Assembly (NCBI GenBank): GCA_963823845.1
Contig: CAWGND010000011.1
Location: 248,001 to 312,000 of the forward strand
Direction of reading: 5' to 3'
Source of the DNA: Alloacidobacterium sp963823845
GTDB lineage: Bacteria; Acidobacteriota; Terriglobia; Terriglobales; Acidobacteriaceae
Length of the DNA: 64,000 nucleotides
Each line of letters begins with the position of its first letter. Position 1 is the stretch's first letter. Below are positions 44,592-53,590 of this stretch, piece by piece. The notes under the pieces are model-generated. The model was not told the origin of the DNA. It worked only from the letters and a program-made list of their open reading frames with translations, and did not search any database. Position numbers and translations under genes: made by a program.

Positions 44592-45050
44592 TTACAAGCC
44601 CCTTGCGGTGGCGATGGTTCGAGTTTGAGTGAAGAGTCCGATTCTGCGGTCAAGTATCGTGAAGGCATCACGGAAAGCGCGGGCGATTTCCTCTGGAGTG
44701 CCCTTGACCGCCGCTGGATCAGCGACACCCCAATGCGCTGTCATCGGCTGGCCTGGCCAGTAAGGGCATAGTTCCTTTGCGGCGTTGTCGCATATGGTGA
44801 AGACGAAGGCGAGCTTTGGAGCACCCGGACCCGCGAACTCGTCCCACGATTTGCTGCGAAGCCCAGGCGTCGAGAGTCCTGCCGATTCGATCTGCTGAAG
44901 TGCTTCTGGCCGTGGCTGTCCGGTTGGATGGCTGCCCGCGCTGTATGCCGCGAACTTGCCCTTGCCTTTGTGGTTCAGGATTGCCTCAGCCATGATCGAG
45001 CGCGCAGAATTACCGGTGCAGAGGAACAGAACGTTGTAGTGATCCGCCAT
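44592..45050 (-). CDS. arsC: Arsenate reductase, low-molecular-weight phosphatase type
   Basis: A 152-residue cytoplasmic enzyme reducing arsenate to arsenite with thioredoxin. The P-loop FLCTGNSARS contains the nucleophile Cys and Arg; the redox cysteines would be that Cys and those in FTICDNAAKELCPYWP, as in the thioredoxin-linked family. It starts three bases after the arsM stop, so the two are an operon read away from arsR. Normal length, no lesion. Confidence 0.92.
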   Translation of the reverse strand: MADHYNVLFLCTGNSARSIMAEAILNHKGKGKFAAYSAGSHPTGQPRPEALQQIESAGLSTPGLRSKSWDEFAGPGAPKLAFVFTICDNAAKELCPYWPGQPMTAHWGVADPAAVKGTPEEIARAFRDAFTILDRRIGLFTQTRTIATARGL

Positions 45051-45053
45051 GTC

Positions 45054-45845
45054 TTATTCCTTTGCTCCTGCGACAGCAGGTGTGCAGCAACCAGGCTCAC
45101 CACAAGCAATTTTGGGTTTGTTGGCGCGCACGAAGGCACTAAAGAACTTCTCATTCACTTGAGGAGCGATGGCATCCACATCAACACCGGACTCAGTGAG
45201 GAACTGCCGTGCATCCTCGACGTTGTACATCCGCGTTGGTTCGATGGAAACGGCCGCGAAGCCTGCGCTGGTCAGCTTCGCGATGTACTCGCTCTCTTCG
45301 AGAGCGCCAGCGATGCAGCCAACCCAGAGCAACATACTCTTGCGCACCTCTTCCGGCACGCTACCGCGAACAACCACATCGGAGACAGCGAACCGGCCAC
45401 CTGGTTTCAGGACGCGCAAGGCTTCGCGGAGAACACGGTCTTTGTCGGCAGAGAGATTGATGACACAGTTTGAGATGATGACATCGACAGAGTCATCGGG
45501 CAGGGGTATGTTCTCTATCTCGCCCTTCAGGAACTCGACGTTCGTGACGCCCGCCTGCTTCTGGTTTTCCAGCGCGAGCGCGAGCATGTCGTCTGTCATA
45601 TCGAGACCATAGGCTTTACCTGTGGGCCCTACGCGCTTCGCCGAGAGCAACACGTCGATGCCACCTCCCGAGCCAAGATCGAGAACGGTTTCTTCAGGCC
45701 GAAGATCGATCAGCGTAGTAGGATTGCCGCACCCGAGCGAAGCCAGGACAGCTTTATCCGGAATGATCCCAGTTTGATCAGCGCTGTAGAGATTGGTGGT
45801 GATTGGATCGCAGCAACGAAGGCCGGAATCGCAGCACGCCTGCAT
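45054..45845 (-). CDS. arsM: Arsenite S-adenosylmethionine methyltransferase
   Basis: A 263-residue methyltransferase that turns arsenite into methylated, partly volatile arsenicals. The SAM loop is VLDLGSGGGIDVLLSA. The arsenite-binding cysteines appear in SNCVINLS and WVGCIAGAL; an N-terminal QACCDSGLRCCDP adds possible metal-binding Cys, and the C-terminus has a GCCTP pair. It is the first gene of the operon with arsC and diverges from arsR across about 160 bases. Confidence 0.92.
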   Translation of the reverse strand: MQACCDSGLRCCDPITTNLYSADQTGIIPDKAVLASLGCGNPTTLIDLRPEETVLDLGSGGGIDVLLSAKRVGPTGKAYGLDMTDDMLALALENQKQAGVTNVEFLKGEIENIPLPDDSVDVIISNCVINLSADKDRVLREALRVLKPGGRFAVSDVVVRGSVPEEVRKSMLLWVGCIAGALEESEYIAKLTSAGFAAVSIEPTRMYNVEDARQFLTESGVDVDAIAPQVNEKFFSAFVRANKPKIACGEPGCCTPAVAGAKE

Positions 45846-46006
45846 ACTTCCTGACTGTCCTACAGCTCGGGCGGCGCTTCCGTATTTCTCTTTTACCTGT
45901 TCTTGAGTGCTGGATGTCGTTTTTATGAAGCCCCCACCCCTTTACATATGCTAAAACGAATGTATTCACCTCTGGACATATCTGTCAAGGCGTATATCAT
46001 AAGACT

Positions 46007-46372
46007 GTGAGTCATTTCACGAAAAACTACGACCTGGCTTTGTTGTTTGCCGCGCTTGCTGATCGGACCCGCCTCAGGCCTTTGAACCTGATGAATGGCA
46101 AAGAAGTCTGTGTGTGCTATTTCGTGGAAATCCTTGGTCAGAGTCAGCCGAAGGTTTCACGGCATCTTGCCTACCTGCGGCGTGCGGGCATTGTCTCTGC
46201 TCGACGCGAGGGGAAATGGATGCATTACAAAATCGTTGTGCCGAAGCACGCTGGCGCTGCACGAATCCTAAACGAAACGCTCACCGTGCTCAGCGAAGAT
46301 AGGACGATGCGGGTAGACCTTACAAGATTGAACAAGGCGTGCTGCGTTCCGCAGAAGCTATCCGCGCTGTAG
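46007..46372 (+). CDS. arsR: ArsR-family arsenic repressor
   Basis: A 121-residue winged-helix repressor starting at GTG 46007. The helix-turn-helix is QSQPKVSRHLAYLRRAGIVSARREGKW; the metal site is the Cys pair in EVCVCYF, close to the ELCVCDL of known arsenite sensors. It diverges from arsM-arsC and should repress that operon until arsenite binds. The gap 45846-46006 contains AT-rich half-sites (ACATAT, GTATATC at 45976-45998) that could be the operator, but symmetry is imperfect. Extra cysteines near the C-terminus (KACC) might also bind metal. Confidence 0.9.
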   Translation: MSHFTKNYDLALLFAALADRTRLRPLNLMNGKEVCVCYFVEILGQSQPKVSRHLAYLRRAGIVSARREGKWMHYKIVVPKHAGAARILNETLTVLSEDRTMRVDLTRLNKACCVPQKLSAL

Positions 46373-46561
46373 GGAGCGCGCTTCCCATTTCGGTCGATGC
46401 CCTGAGTCCCTGCGCGTGTTGAACTGACGAGAACAAGCAAAGCCTTGATTGGGGGCTTGGTCTCGACGGTAAGTTGGCGATCTATCACTCGCCGAAAACC
46501 GGGTTGTTGGACGGAGGGCCGCTATCGGAGCATATAACAAGGTAAATGCTCCGGCTGCCTG

Positions 46562-47317
46562 TTAGCCGGGCAAGCGCTCTGAGCCTACCCACAGTTGAGC
46601 CAGATTTCTGAGGTTGTCCTTGTATGGGCGCGTTACCAAGTAGTTCTTCCCACCTTTTACACGCATCCTGTACTCTCCGGTCGGTAAAGGTTGGATCTCC
46701 TCCACGGCGGAAATATTCACGACGACCGAGCGGTGGATACGAATAAAACCGTAGGGCTTGAGCTTTTCCGCGATAGACGAGAGAGACTCGCGCAGCAAAC
46801 AGGGATTGGGCCGGTGTTGCAACGAAACGTAGTTGCCTTCGGCCTGTACTGCCACGATATCAGCTAAATCCAAGAATAAGATTCTACCCTTCGCCTTGCA
46901 CGCGATTCGTGGCGCCTGTCGTTTTGCTAGAGCCTCCAATTGCTGCAAGGCTCGGATGAGGTTGGCATCATCAACTCGGACTACCGGAAGCGATGGGATA
47001 TTTATAGTTTCGTAGAACCCATTTCCTGCTGTCGATTCGAGAGTGTACTCCCGTTTGCTCTTGGTAGAACAAATCGTATTGTCCGGTGGTGGACTAGCCG
47101 AAACCTCTGCATTAGCGTGAGTTTGTTGAACAAACATCTCACGTGCAATGGCCTTCTGGTACTGAATCTTGCCGGAGATCACGATGGAACCTCGCATTGC
47201 CCACTCGTTTCCACTTCGTGCTGCCCGAAGCGAGACTGACGAGTGCGCTGCCTCTACATTAGTTGGTCCTACATAACCGGGGCAGCGGATCCGTCTAACC
47301 ATCTGCCCACAGGACAA
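46562..47317 (-). CDS. LytTR-family transcriptional regulator
   Basis: A protein of up to 251 residues with a C-terminal LytTR DNA-binding domain of about 100 residues: KGRILFLDLADIVAVQAEGNYVSLQHR, LPYGF-type segment KPYGFIRIHRSVVVNISAVEEIQPLP and GEYRMRVKGGKNYLVTR. No receiver domain is visible in the N-terminal 130 residues, which look unstructured, so the true start may be further in (for example near 46990) and the signal input is unclear. It lies alone after arsR. Confidence 0.75.
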   Translation of the reverse strand: MSCGQMVRRIRCPGYVGPTNVEAAHSSVSLRAARSGNEWAMRGSIVISGKIQYQKAIAREMFVQQTHANAEVSASPPPDNTICSTKSKREYTLESTAGNGFYETINIPSLPVVRVDDANLIRALQQLEALAKRQAPRIACKAKGRILFLDLADIVAVQAEGNYVSLQHRPNPCLLRESLSSIAEKLKPYGFIRIHRSVVVNISAVEEIQPLPTGEYRMRVKGGKNYLVTRPYKDNLRNLAQLWVGSERLPG

Positions 47318-47416
47318 ATAAACACGTCGATTGGTTGACCGCCTTTGAATTATGGATTCAGCATCACCTGTGATTTCGGTAGATCGGCCTCCCCGCCTTA
47401 CGTTTCAGACCCGTAG

Positions 47417-47899
47417 TTACTTCTGCCCGGCGCTCACTGCTGACGGAAAGCTCGATTGCGCGCCGAAATAACACTCAATGGATTGCAACTTTCCGTTCTT
47501 GATTCGGAGATACTCCACGTTCCGAAACGATTTACCGTCCTTGGTGTGGCAAAGATACTTCACAAAAGCATCCGCCGCGCCAGTGGTGAGTCGTTCCAGG
47601 TCAAAATGTCCAATGAAATCGATCTGTGTTTCCCAGCATCGCGCTTTGAAAGTGCTCTTGTTGATGTGGTCGTCGCCGGCCGCGCTTGTAAAGGTGAAGT
47701 TATCGGCGAGCAAGCTATCTACTGGGCCCCAGTCTTTTTTCTCCCAGGCTGCGTACCACTTCCGGACTACCTCCTCGTTCGTTAAGTTCTGGTCTCCCAA
47801 TGCGCTAACACTTGCCGGTCCTGACAGGCTCACGGCACCGACCAGCGCGCAGGCTCCCGTAGCGAGCAGATTCCTGCGCGACACAGCGACCCTTTTCAT
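47417..47899 (-). CDS. Tat-exported SnoaL/NTF2-like protein
   Basis: A 160-residue protein. The leader VSRRNLLATGACALVGAVSL is a Tat signal; the rest fits the NTF2-like cone fold of SnoaL relatives (LTNEEVVRKWYAAWEKKDWGPVDSLLADNFTFTS; FRNVEYLRIKNGKLQSIECYFG). These proteins are small enzymes or binding proteins; export of one is uncommon. The TetR gene ends about 15 bases upstream of its start, so it may be part of the regulated unit. Function unknown. Confidence 0.75.
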   Translation of the reverse strand: MKRVAVSRRNLLATGACALVGAVSLSGPASVSALGDQNLTNEEVVRKWYAAWEKKDWGPVDSLLADNFTFTSAAGDDHINKSTFKARCWETQIDFIGHFDLERLTTGAADAFVKYLCHTKDGKSFRNVEYLRIKNGKLQSIECYFGAQSSFPSAVSAGQK

Positions 47900-47914
47900 T
47901 GTTCGTTCTCCTTC

Positions 47915-48553
47915 TCAACCTCGCTTGCGGTTGCCCGGCGCGCGCAGGGACCGCAGCCACCCCACGATATTTCTGATCCCCGCTTTCCACACCTTCGCAT
48001 CTTGAGCATTCTTTGCTAACGTGCCGTAGCCCTCGACCATCGCGACCAGAAAGCTGGCAGCCTCGTCTGGATTCAGGTCACGGCGAACTGTTCCTTGGGA
48101 CCGCCCTTTCCGCAAAAGCGTTGCAACACCTTCCTGCCAGTCAAGGAATATCCTCTCCAGTCGCTTGCGGAATTGCTCGTCCAGCGGAGACATCTCCTGT
48201 GCCAAAAGGAGCAGCGGACAACCGGCGCGAACGTCTTGGGTCCGAGCTGGTATCCGCCGGACAACGCCGATCAAAATGTCGATGGATTCCCCCTCGCTAC
48301 GCATAGGACGCAACCATCTGTCGTGCGTAAGTTTTGCGATCTTCTCTTCGACGACGGCATATCCCAGGGTTTCCTTGCTGTCGAAGTGGTAATAGAGCGC
48401 CCCCTTAGTGACGTTGGCGGCGGCGAGAATTGCATCGATGCTGGCACTCTGGAAGCCTGATCTGTGGATCTCACGAAAAGCCGCCTGCAGCAGGCGTTCC
48501 CGTGTACGCTCCGGATCACGGGTCCTTCGCTTCTTTTCGTGAGCATTTAACAT
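47915..48553 (-). CDS. TetR/AcrR-family repressor
   Basis: A 212-residue regulator: N-terminal helix-turn-helix TRERLLQAAFREIHRSGFQSASIDAILAAANVTKGALYYHFDSKE and a C-terminal ligand domain with the TetR_C-like ERIFLDWQEGVATLLRKG. It is read together with the downstream SnoaL-like gene. An inverted repeat at its start (48551-48566) is the likely operator, so it represses itself. Ligand unknown. Confidence 0.88.
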   Translation of the reverse strand: MLNAHEKKRRTRDPERTRERLLQAAFREIHRSGFQSASIDAILAAANVTKGALYYHFDSKETLGYAVVEEKIAKLTHDRWLRPMRSEGESIDILIGVVRRIPARTQDVRAGCPLLLLAQEMSPLDEQFRKRLERIFLDWQEGVATLLRKGRSQGTVRRDLNPDEAASFLVAMVEGYGTLAKNAQDAKVWKAGIRNIVGWLRSLRAPGNRKRG

Positions 48554-48566
48554 ACCAACTAGTATG
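48551..48566. promoter_or_regulatory. Probable TetR operator
   Basis: CATAC-N6-GTATG, perfect half-sites next to the start of the TetR gene, with a further TATG repeat after it. Spacing and place suit an autorepressor site. Confidence 0.65.
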
Positions 48567-48927
48567 TATGTAAATCATTTGAAAATCAATCGCAATGCCT
48601 GACTCCTCGCTGCTCAGTTCCCGAATTTTGTACCCTCTCGCCGGTGCGTGTATGAAAAGTTGGAGAAACAGTCGCTCTAGCTGCTTTGGGTTCGTCCCAA
48701 GAGGTTGTTAGTCTGCCACTCTGTTTCGCAATCTGAAATGTTTGGCCTGTTGTGTCACGTAATCGTTATGAACGTGGAACGCCACATGCTTCCTTAGTTG
48801 TCACTCGGCAGGAATTTGTGGAGTTGTGTGCCAATTCTGTTCTGCACTGCTGGAGCGTCGGGTGATACGTGACGTAAATCCCCAGTCATCTCGCCACGGC
48901 GACTTTCATATGGAGAAAAGAGGAGAC
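48567..48927. other. Intergenic region upstream of HAF-repeat gene
   Basis: About 360 bases without a supported gene. It must contain the promoters of the divergent TetR and HAF genes. The open frame from 48826 is an extension of the HAF gene frame and not a better start. Confidence 0.4.
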
Positions 48928-50208
48928 ATGAACACACTAAGACAGTTGCGCAATTTCTGGATACCGTGTGTTACGACGATTGTTCTGGCTTGCGCCAGCA
49001 CTGCATTCGCTCAACAGAGCTACAAGATTACCGATTTGGGCGTTAACAACCGCAATGACAACTTCAGCATGGTCATGGGACTCAATAATCAGGGCTGGGC
49101 AGAGAACATGGATGGGGTTGTAAACCCACCCATCACTTCGACCTCCACGACCGTCGCAAGTGGCCGCGCGGTGATAAGCATCTACGGGCTCAACATCGAC
49201 CTCGGCACGCTTGGAGGAAAGAACAGTTGGACCAACTATGGCGGGATCAACGATCGCGGGGAAGCTGTCGGTCTGGCCGAAACATCTGTTCCAGATCCAG
49301 ACGGTGAAGACTTTTGCGCCTTTGGCACACACCTTACGTGTCGCCCGTTTCTTTGGCAATTCTTCCACATCCGCTCTCTCCCGACGCTCGGCGGAAATAA
49401 CGGGCAGGCCAGCGCTATCAATAACCGCGGACAAATAGTAGGCATTTCGGAAACGACGGCCCAGGACTCCGGATGCCCGCCTAGCAAGCCTGGAAAGATT
49501 ATATCGCCGGTATTTTGGGAAAAAGGCGAAGTCCGGGCTCTTCCTACGGTGGCTGGCGACCCAGACGGCTTCGTACAAGGCTTGAACGATCAAGGCCAAG
49601 CCGTAGGCTCCTCGGGAACCTGCACCAGCATAGCGACCCACGCCGTATTGTGGGAAAACGACACTGCCTTCCAGCTTCCAGACCTCGGACGCGATGGAAA
49701 TGACGCCTACGCCATTAATGACCACGGCCAAGTTGTTGGGTATGTCTCGAGCGCTGACGGCACAACCATCGTTGCCTCTCTTTGGCAGAACGGCGCACGC
49801 AGCTCAGTCACAAGCCTCGGCATTCTGCCGGGAGATTCTGCCGCCTTTGCCACCGGCATCAACAACCGGGGCCAAGTGGTGGGAAGCACCTTCGACTCCG
49901 GCGGCAACTGGTCCCGTGGCTTCATCTGGCAAGACAATGTGATGACCGACCTAAACACGCTCATTCCCGAGGATTCCAACCTCTTCATAATCGCGGCCAG
50001 CAATATCAATGAGCGCGGACAAATCTCAGGCATGGCAACGGTCATGAGCGGGCCGGATGAGGGCAAGATCCACGCCATTCTGTCAACCCCCGTAGACGAA
50101 AGAATAGACAAGTCGGTTGCAGATATCGCACCTACACGCCCGGGATCCATTTTGCCCGCGAATGCTTGCATCCACCATTTGCCGACATTCCTCCGCCTCG
50201 CCCGATAA
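48928..50208 (+). CDS. Secreted HAF-repeat protein
   Basis: A 426-residue exported protein. After a signal peptide (RNFWIPCVTTIVLACASTAFAQQ) it is built from repeats of about 45-55 residues of the HAF type, each with an INNRGQVVG-like centre: AINNRGQIVGISETT, GLNDQGQAVGSSGT, AINDHGQVVGYVSS, GINNRGQVVGSTFDS, NINERGQISGMAT, with the linking F(L/W)W and LGTLGG/LPTLGG pieces. It probably folds as a beta propeller or similar at the cell surface. ATG 48928 follows an AGAGGAG site; the frame is open 34 codons further up. Function unknown. A terminator lies 82 bases after the stop. Confidence 0.82.
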   Translation: MNTLRQLRNFWIPCVTTIVLACASTAFAQQSYKITDLGVNNRNDNFSMVMGLNNQGWAENMDGVVNPPITSTSTTVASGRAVISIYGLNIDLGTLGGKNSWTNYGGINDRGEAVGLAETSVPDPDGEDFCAFGTHLTCRPFLWQFFHIRSLPTLGGNNGQASAINNRGQIVGISETTAQDSGCPPSKPGKIISPVFWEKGEVRALPTVAGDPDGFVQGLNDQGQAVGSSGTCTSIATHAVLWENDTAFQLPDLGRDGNDAYAINDHGQVVGYVSSADGTTIVASLWQNGARSSVTSLGILPGDSAAFATGINNRGQVVGSTFDSGGNWSRGFIWQDNVMTDLNTLIPEDSNLFIIAASNINERGQISGMATVMSGPDEGKIHAILSTPVDERIDKSVADIAPTRPGSILPANACIHHLPTFLRLAR

Positions 50209-50290
50209 AGGCATTCGTTGCATTGGATAGGTGCCTGACCTGTGCTCGGCTTAATTCCCAGACGCGACGGCACGCACGGTTAGGAACACG

Positions 50291-50330
50291 AACCCGTGAG
50301 GCATGATAAACGACACGCCTCACGGGTTTT
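50291..50330 (+). terminator. Rho-independent terminator after the HAF-repeat gene
   Basis: AACCCGTGAGGC (50291-50302) pairs fully with GCCTCACGGGTT (50317-50328) over a 14-base loop and ends in TTTT. Confidence 0.88.
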
Positions 50331-50533
50331 CAATGATCTCACCGCCGATGCCAGTGTGTTCGGCGCGACGGAACCTGGGGGTTGCCGGACCGCGGCTATC
50401 GCGAGTAGATACCAGAGGTCTAGGCTCACACGCGAAGTTTCCGGATGGCGCTTGGATCACTGGAAATGCGAAGGTTTCGCTCTCAAGCGTTGACTTCAGG
50501 GTAATGCACTCATTGAGCTGCCATAGAGAGTGA
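50331..50533. other. Spacer before the IS91 element
   Basis: About 200 bases between the terminator and the presumed left end of the IS91 element; nothing recognised. Confidence 0.4.
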
Positions 50534-50634
50534 ATCGCTTCCGCAAAGCGCGTTTGCACTAAGCCGCTGTCGCGGCGGACGCTGCGGCGTGGGCCTCTGA
50601 GCAGTTCTGTAGCTGATGTAGGGTGTGGGTCACA

Positions 50635-50640
50635 AGGAGG
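50635..50640 (+). promoter_or_regulatory. Ribosome binding site of the IS91-linked recombinase
   Basis: AGGAGG five bases before GTG 50646; it supports a GTG start rather than the upstream in-frame start at 50625. Confidence 0.7.
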
Positions 50641-50645
50641 TCACC

Positions 50646-51540
50646 GTGACCCATCTCCGCCAGCTGATGCTGGAAGAACTCCAGCGCCGGAACTATGCTC
50701 TGAACACTGTCCGTAGTTACATCCATGCGATCGAAGACTTTTTCAAGTACTTCGGTCGTTCGCCGTATCGACTCGGGCCGGATCAGATCCCGGCAATACC
50801 AGGCTCACCTGTTTCGGGATCGCAAGCTAGCGCCGAGAACGATAGAAGGTCGCACAGCAGCTCTCCGGTTCCTGTTCGTGAAGACGCTGCGGCGGCTGTA
50901 TATCCCCCACCACATTCCATTTCCCAAGGCTCCGAGACCTCTGCCGACGGTGCTGAGTCAGGAAGAGGGGATGCGGCTCATCGGTTCAGCGCAGAACCTG
51001 ATGCACCGCGCCATGCTGATGACCTTGTACGCAACCGGTATGCGCTGCAGCGAGCTGTGCCAGCTCAGAGTTGCCGATGTCGACAGCCAGCGGATGGTCA
51101 TTCGCATCCGTCACGGCAAGGGCGGAAGAGATCGCGACGTTCTCCTGACACCGAAGCTGCTGGAGACTCTGTGAGAGTACTGGCGCTGGTTGAAGCCGCG
51201 GATGTACTTGTTTCCAGGCATGGTCAACAACTGGCGCGCCGACGTCCCTATTACGTCGAAGGTCGTCTGGACTGCCGTCAACGAAGCACGAAAACGCGCC
51301 AACATCTCCAAGCGCGTTTCGCCGCATACGCTGCGCCACAGCTTCGCCACCCACATGCTCGAAGCCGGCGTCGATCTGCGCACCATCCAAGTGCTGCTCG
51401 GACACGCCAAGCTCGCCGATACGACGGTGTATCTGCATCTGTCACGCCGGCACCTTCAGGCGGTGGCCAGTCCACTCGAAGCGATCGAAGTATCCTGCCC
51501 TGACACCGCGAAGCGTTCCAGGAAGCGGATCAAGCGATGA
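50646..51540 (+). pseudogene. IS91-associated tyrosine recombinase, frameshifted and with internal stop
   Basis: The first frame gives an N-terminal SAM-like core-binding domain (HLRQLMLEELQRRNYALNTVRSYIHAIEDFFKYFG). Near 50785 it shifts to a frame that continues YQAHLFRDRKLAPRTIEGRTAALRFLF and the catalytic ATGMRCSELCQLRVADVD and RHGKGGRDRDVLL. A TGA at 51172-51174 stands where CGA (Arg) is expected in LLETLREYWRW; after it, in the same frame, come the rest of the catalytic domain with HTLRHSFATHMLEAG, LLGHAKLADTTVYLHL. All catalytic Arg, His and Tyr positions are otherwise kept, so loss is recent. A subset of IS91 elements is known to carry such an integrase. Confidence 0.85.
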
Positions 51541-52721
51541 GCCGGCCCACCCTCGAGGTGGCCGATATCATCCGCGCATCCGGCGACAGCTTCCAGGAGA
51601 AGTACGGATCGCATCTTGCATGGCCTCATCGCAAGGTGCTCGATGCCATTCTCCGGTGCCGCACTTCGACTCTGGATGGACATCGCGATCGGTGCGTACG
51701 CTGCGGTCATCAGGCCCTCTCTTACAACTCATGTCGCAACCGGCACTGCCCCAAGTGCCAGGAGAACGCACGCGCCAAGTGGCTCCAGGCGCGCTCGGCA
51801 GAACTGCTGCCGGTACCGTACTTCCACATCGTATTCACTCTGCCACACGAGCTCTCCGCCTTGGCACTCGGCAACAAGAGACTCATCTATGACCTGCTCT
51901 ATCGTGCCAGCGCCGCAGCCCTGCTCGAACTGGCTCGCGACCCCAAGCACCTTGGAGCCGACATCGGCTTCCTTGGTGTGCTGCACACCTGGGGGCAGAA
52001 CCTGGAACATCATCCCCACGTGCATTACATCGTTGCCGGCGGTGGTCTCACTGCCGACTACTGCAAGTGGGTCTCCTCGTCCGGCCGCTTCTTCCTGCCG
52101 GTGGCGGCACTCAGCAGAGTCTTCCGCGGCAAGTTCTCCGCCGGCATCCGCGACCTCTTTCGCAGCAACACGCTCCAGTTCCACGGCTCGCTTCAGCAGC
52201 TAGCCAGCCCTGAGTGCTTTCGTCACTTCCTTCGGCGGTTGTTCACGAACGACTGGGTGGTCTACGCCAAGCCACCCTTCGGAGGACCGGAGCATGTGCT
52301 GCGCTATCTGGCCCGCTACACCCATCGCGTAGCCATCTCGAACCATCGCCTCATCGCTGTCCAGGATGATCGAGTCTCCTTCCTCTGGCGAGACTACGCA
52401 CATGGCGGCAAGCAGAAGGTCATGACAGTAGCGACCCATGAGTTCCTGCGCCGCTTCCTGCTCCACGTTCTTCCCGGCGGACTCGTACGCATCCGCCACT
52501 TCGGCTCGCTCGCCAACCGAAACCGCAGTGCCACACTCGTACGTTGCCGGGCTCTACTCGGTACAACCATCCGGACAGATCCACAAGAGAGGCTCACCCA
52601 CAGATGTCCGGCATGCTCCGGTGTCATGCTGGTCGTTGAACGCCTGTCCTGCGCTCAACTTCACTTCCGTGCAAACACGGATCCCAGAAGAACAAGGAGT
52701 TCCCGTGCTGATACTTCCTAG
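51537..52721 (+). CDS. IS91-family transposase (HUH Y1 rolling-circle type)
   Basis: A 394-residue transposase. An N-terminal zinc-finger part (CVRCGHQALSYNSCRNRHCPKCQ) is followed by the HUH motif HPHVHYIVAGGGL and the catalytic Tyr in LRYLARYTHRVAISNHRL. The length is normal for the family. It overlaps the end of the recombinase frame by four bases (ATGA). It is intact, so it could mobilise its own element and the short derivative at 55216-55556 in trans. Confidence 0.93.
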   Translation: MSRPTLEVADIIRASGDSFQEKYGSHLAWPHRKVLDAILRCRTSTLDGHRDRCVRCGHQALSYNSCRNRHCPKCQENARAKWLQARSAELLPVPYFHIVFTLPHELSALALGNKRLIYDLLYRASAAALLELARDPKHLGADIGFLGVLHTWGQNLEHHPHVHYIVAGGGLTADYCKWVSSSGRFFLPVAALSRVFRGKFSAGIRDLFRSNTLQFHGSLQQLASPECFRHFLRRLFTNDWVVYAKPPFGGPEHVLRYLARYTHRVAISNHRLIAVQDDRVSFLWRDYAHGGKQKVMTVATHEFLRRFLLHVLPGGLVRIRHFGSLANRNRSATLVRCRALLGTTIRTDPQERLTHRCPACSGVMLVVERLSCAQLHFRANTDPRRTRSSRADTS

Positions 52722-53072
52722 AAGACCAATGGAAACGCCGCCGACCATCATCCCGACTAAACCCGTGCTCCTGCACGAAACCGCCGACGTGTGTCCAACC
52801 AGCCTATCCGGTGATTACACAGGTCAACCTCATCCGCGGTTCACCATCTGTCGCGCGCCACTTCGAACCCCAGACCCTCCAACAAGCGGCCACCACTGCC
52901 TGACTCTTCTCCAAATCGGCCTCCGCGGTCGATTCAAATCCCATACGTAGATCACCGCGTCCGCCGCAAACGACACCGGCTCAGTGCAAACGCTCCTATC
53001 GAAACTGCCCGCCAGCAGACAACGAGGCATCCGCCTTTCGCCCGGGCAGTCCCGATAAGAACCTAACGTTTG
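52722..53072. other. Non-coding right end of the IS91 element
   Basis: Holds the right-end block shared with the short copy and the terminal inverted repeats; no gene is supported here. Confidence 0.6.
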
Positions 53073-53109
53073 TCAGTACTGATCCCTGGCCGACGACAGA
53101 GCGCTTCGG

Positions 53110-53590
53110 CTACAAACTGAAAACATACAGTACCCGATCCGCGGCGATCGCGATGCACTGGTGTCCGTCGATCGAGAAGGAGACAGGATTGGCAACGATC
53201 GAACCGCCTGTCTGGAAATCCCACAGCGGCTTACCGCTCTGCGCATCCAGCGCGTAGAAGTTCCCCTCGTCCGATCCGGAAAAGACCAGTCCTCCTGCGG
53301 TGGAAAGTACGCCGGCCCACGGCGGCGAGAGCAACTTGAATTCCCATCGCATCTCTCCTGTTTCTGCCTGGAGGGCCCGGATCGCGCCCCAGGAATCATC
53401 GGGAGACAGTTCGTTTTCGCCGCCGCCAGCGAACAGCACCCCCGCTCTGTACGGAGTATTCCGCTTGAAATAGGTGGCGCCGATCTCGCGCACAGGAACA
53501 TAGACCAGGCCGGTTTGAGGACTGTAGGAAGGGCTCAGCCACACTGTGGCGCCGTTCGCATTCGGCCAGATGAGCGCGCCGTCTGGCGCA
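53110..53590 (-). pseudogene. C-terminal fragment of a PQQ-dependent dehydrogenase
   Basis: About 160 residues from the last blades of a quinoprotein propeller: GALIWPNANGATVWLSPSYSPQTGLVYVPV, AIRALQAETGEMRWEFKLLSPPWAGVLSTAGGLVFSGSDEG and LDAQSGKPLWDFQTGG with W-type tryptophan docking motifs. The N-terminal four to five hundred residues with the PQQ and calcium ligands are missing. At about 53590 it joins the truncated cytochrome c gene in another frame, so one deletion removed the gene border and most of the dehydrogenase. Alcohol dehydrogenases of this type normally pair with a cytochrome c. Confidence 0.8.

Larger units (their letters stand above)
50534..53072 (+). mobile_element. IS91-family element with tyrosine recombinase and HUH transposase
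   Basis: About 2.5 kb. It contains a tyrosine recombinase gene (broken) and an IS91-type transposase gene (intact), overlapping ATGA-style. The ends were placed by comparison with a short second copy at 55216-55556: the left end shares ATCGC-N11-GCGTTTG and the 45-base block 50550-50594; the right end shares 52943-53011 and GATAAGAACCTAACGTTT. Near the right end inverted repeats (ACTGCCCG 53005-53012 with CGGGCAGT 53044-53051) lie before GAAC (53060-53063), like the hairpin at the IS91 origin end and its GAAC target. Exact termini are uncertain by some bases. Confidence 0.82.

Noticed and set aside
45976..45998. Half-sites ACATAT and GTATATC as an ArsR operator
   Set aside because: Right place, but not a proper inverted repeat; kept only as a remark in the arsR entry.
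48937..49731. 264-codon frame antisense to the HAF-repeat gene
   Set aside because: The repeated INNRGQVVG units on the plus strand explain the open frame opposite; no signal or domain on the minus strand.
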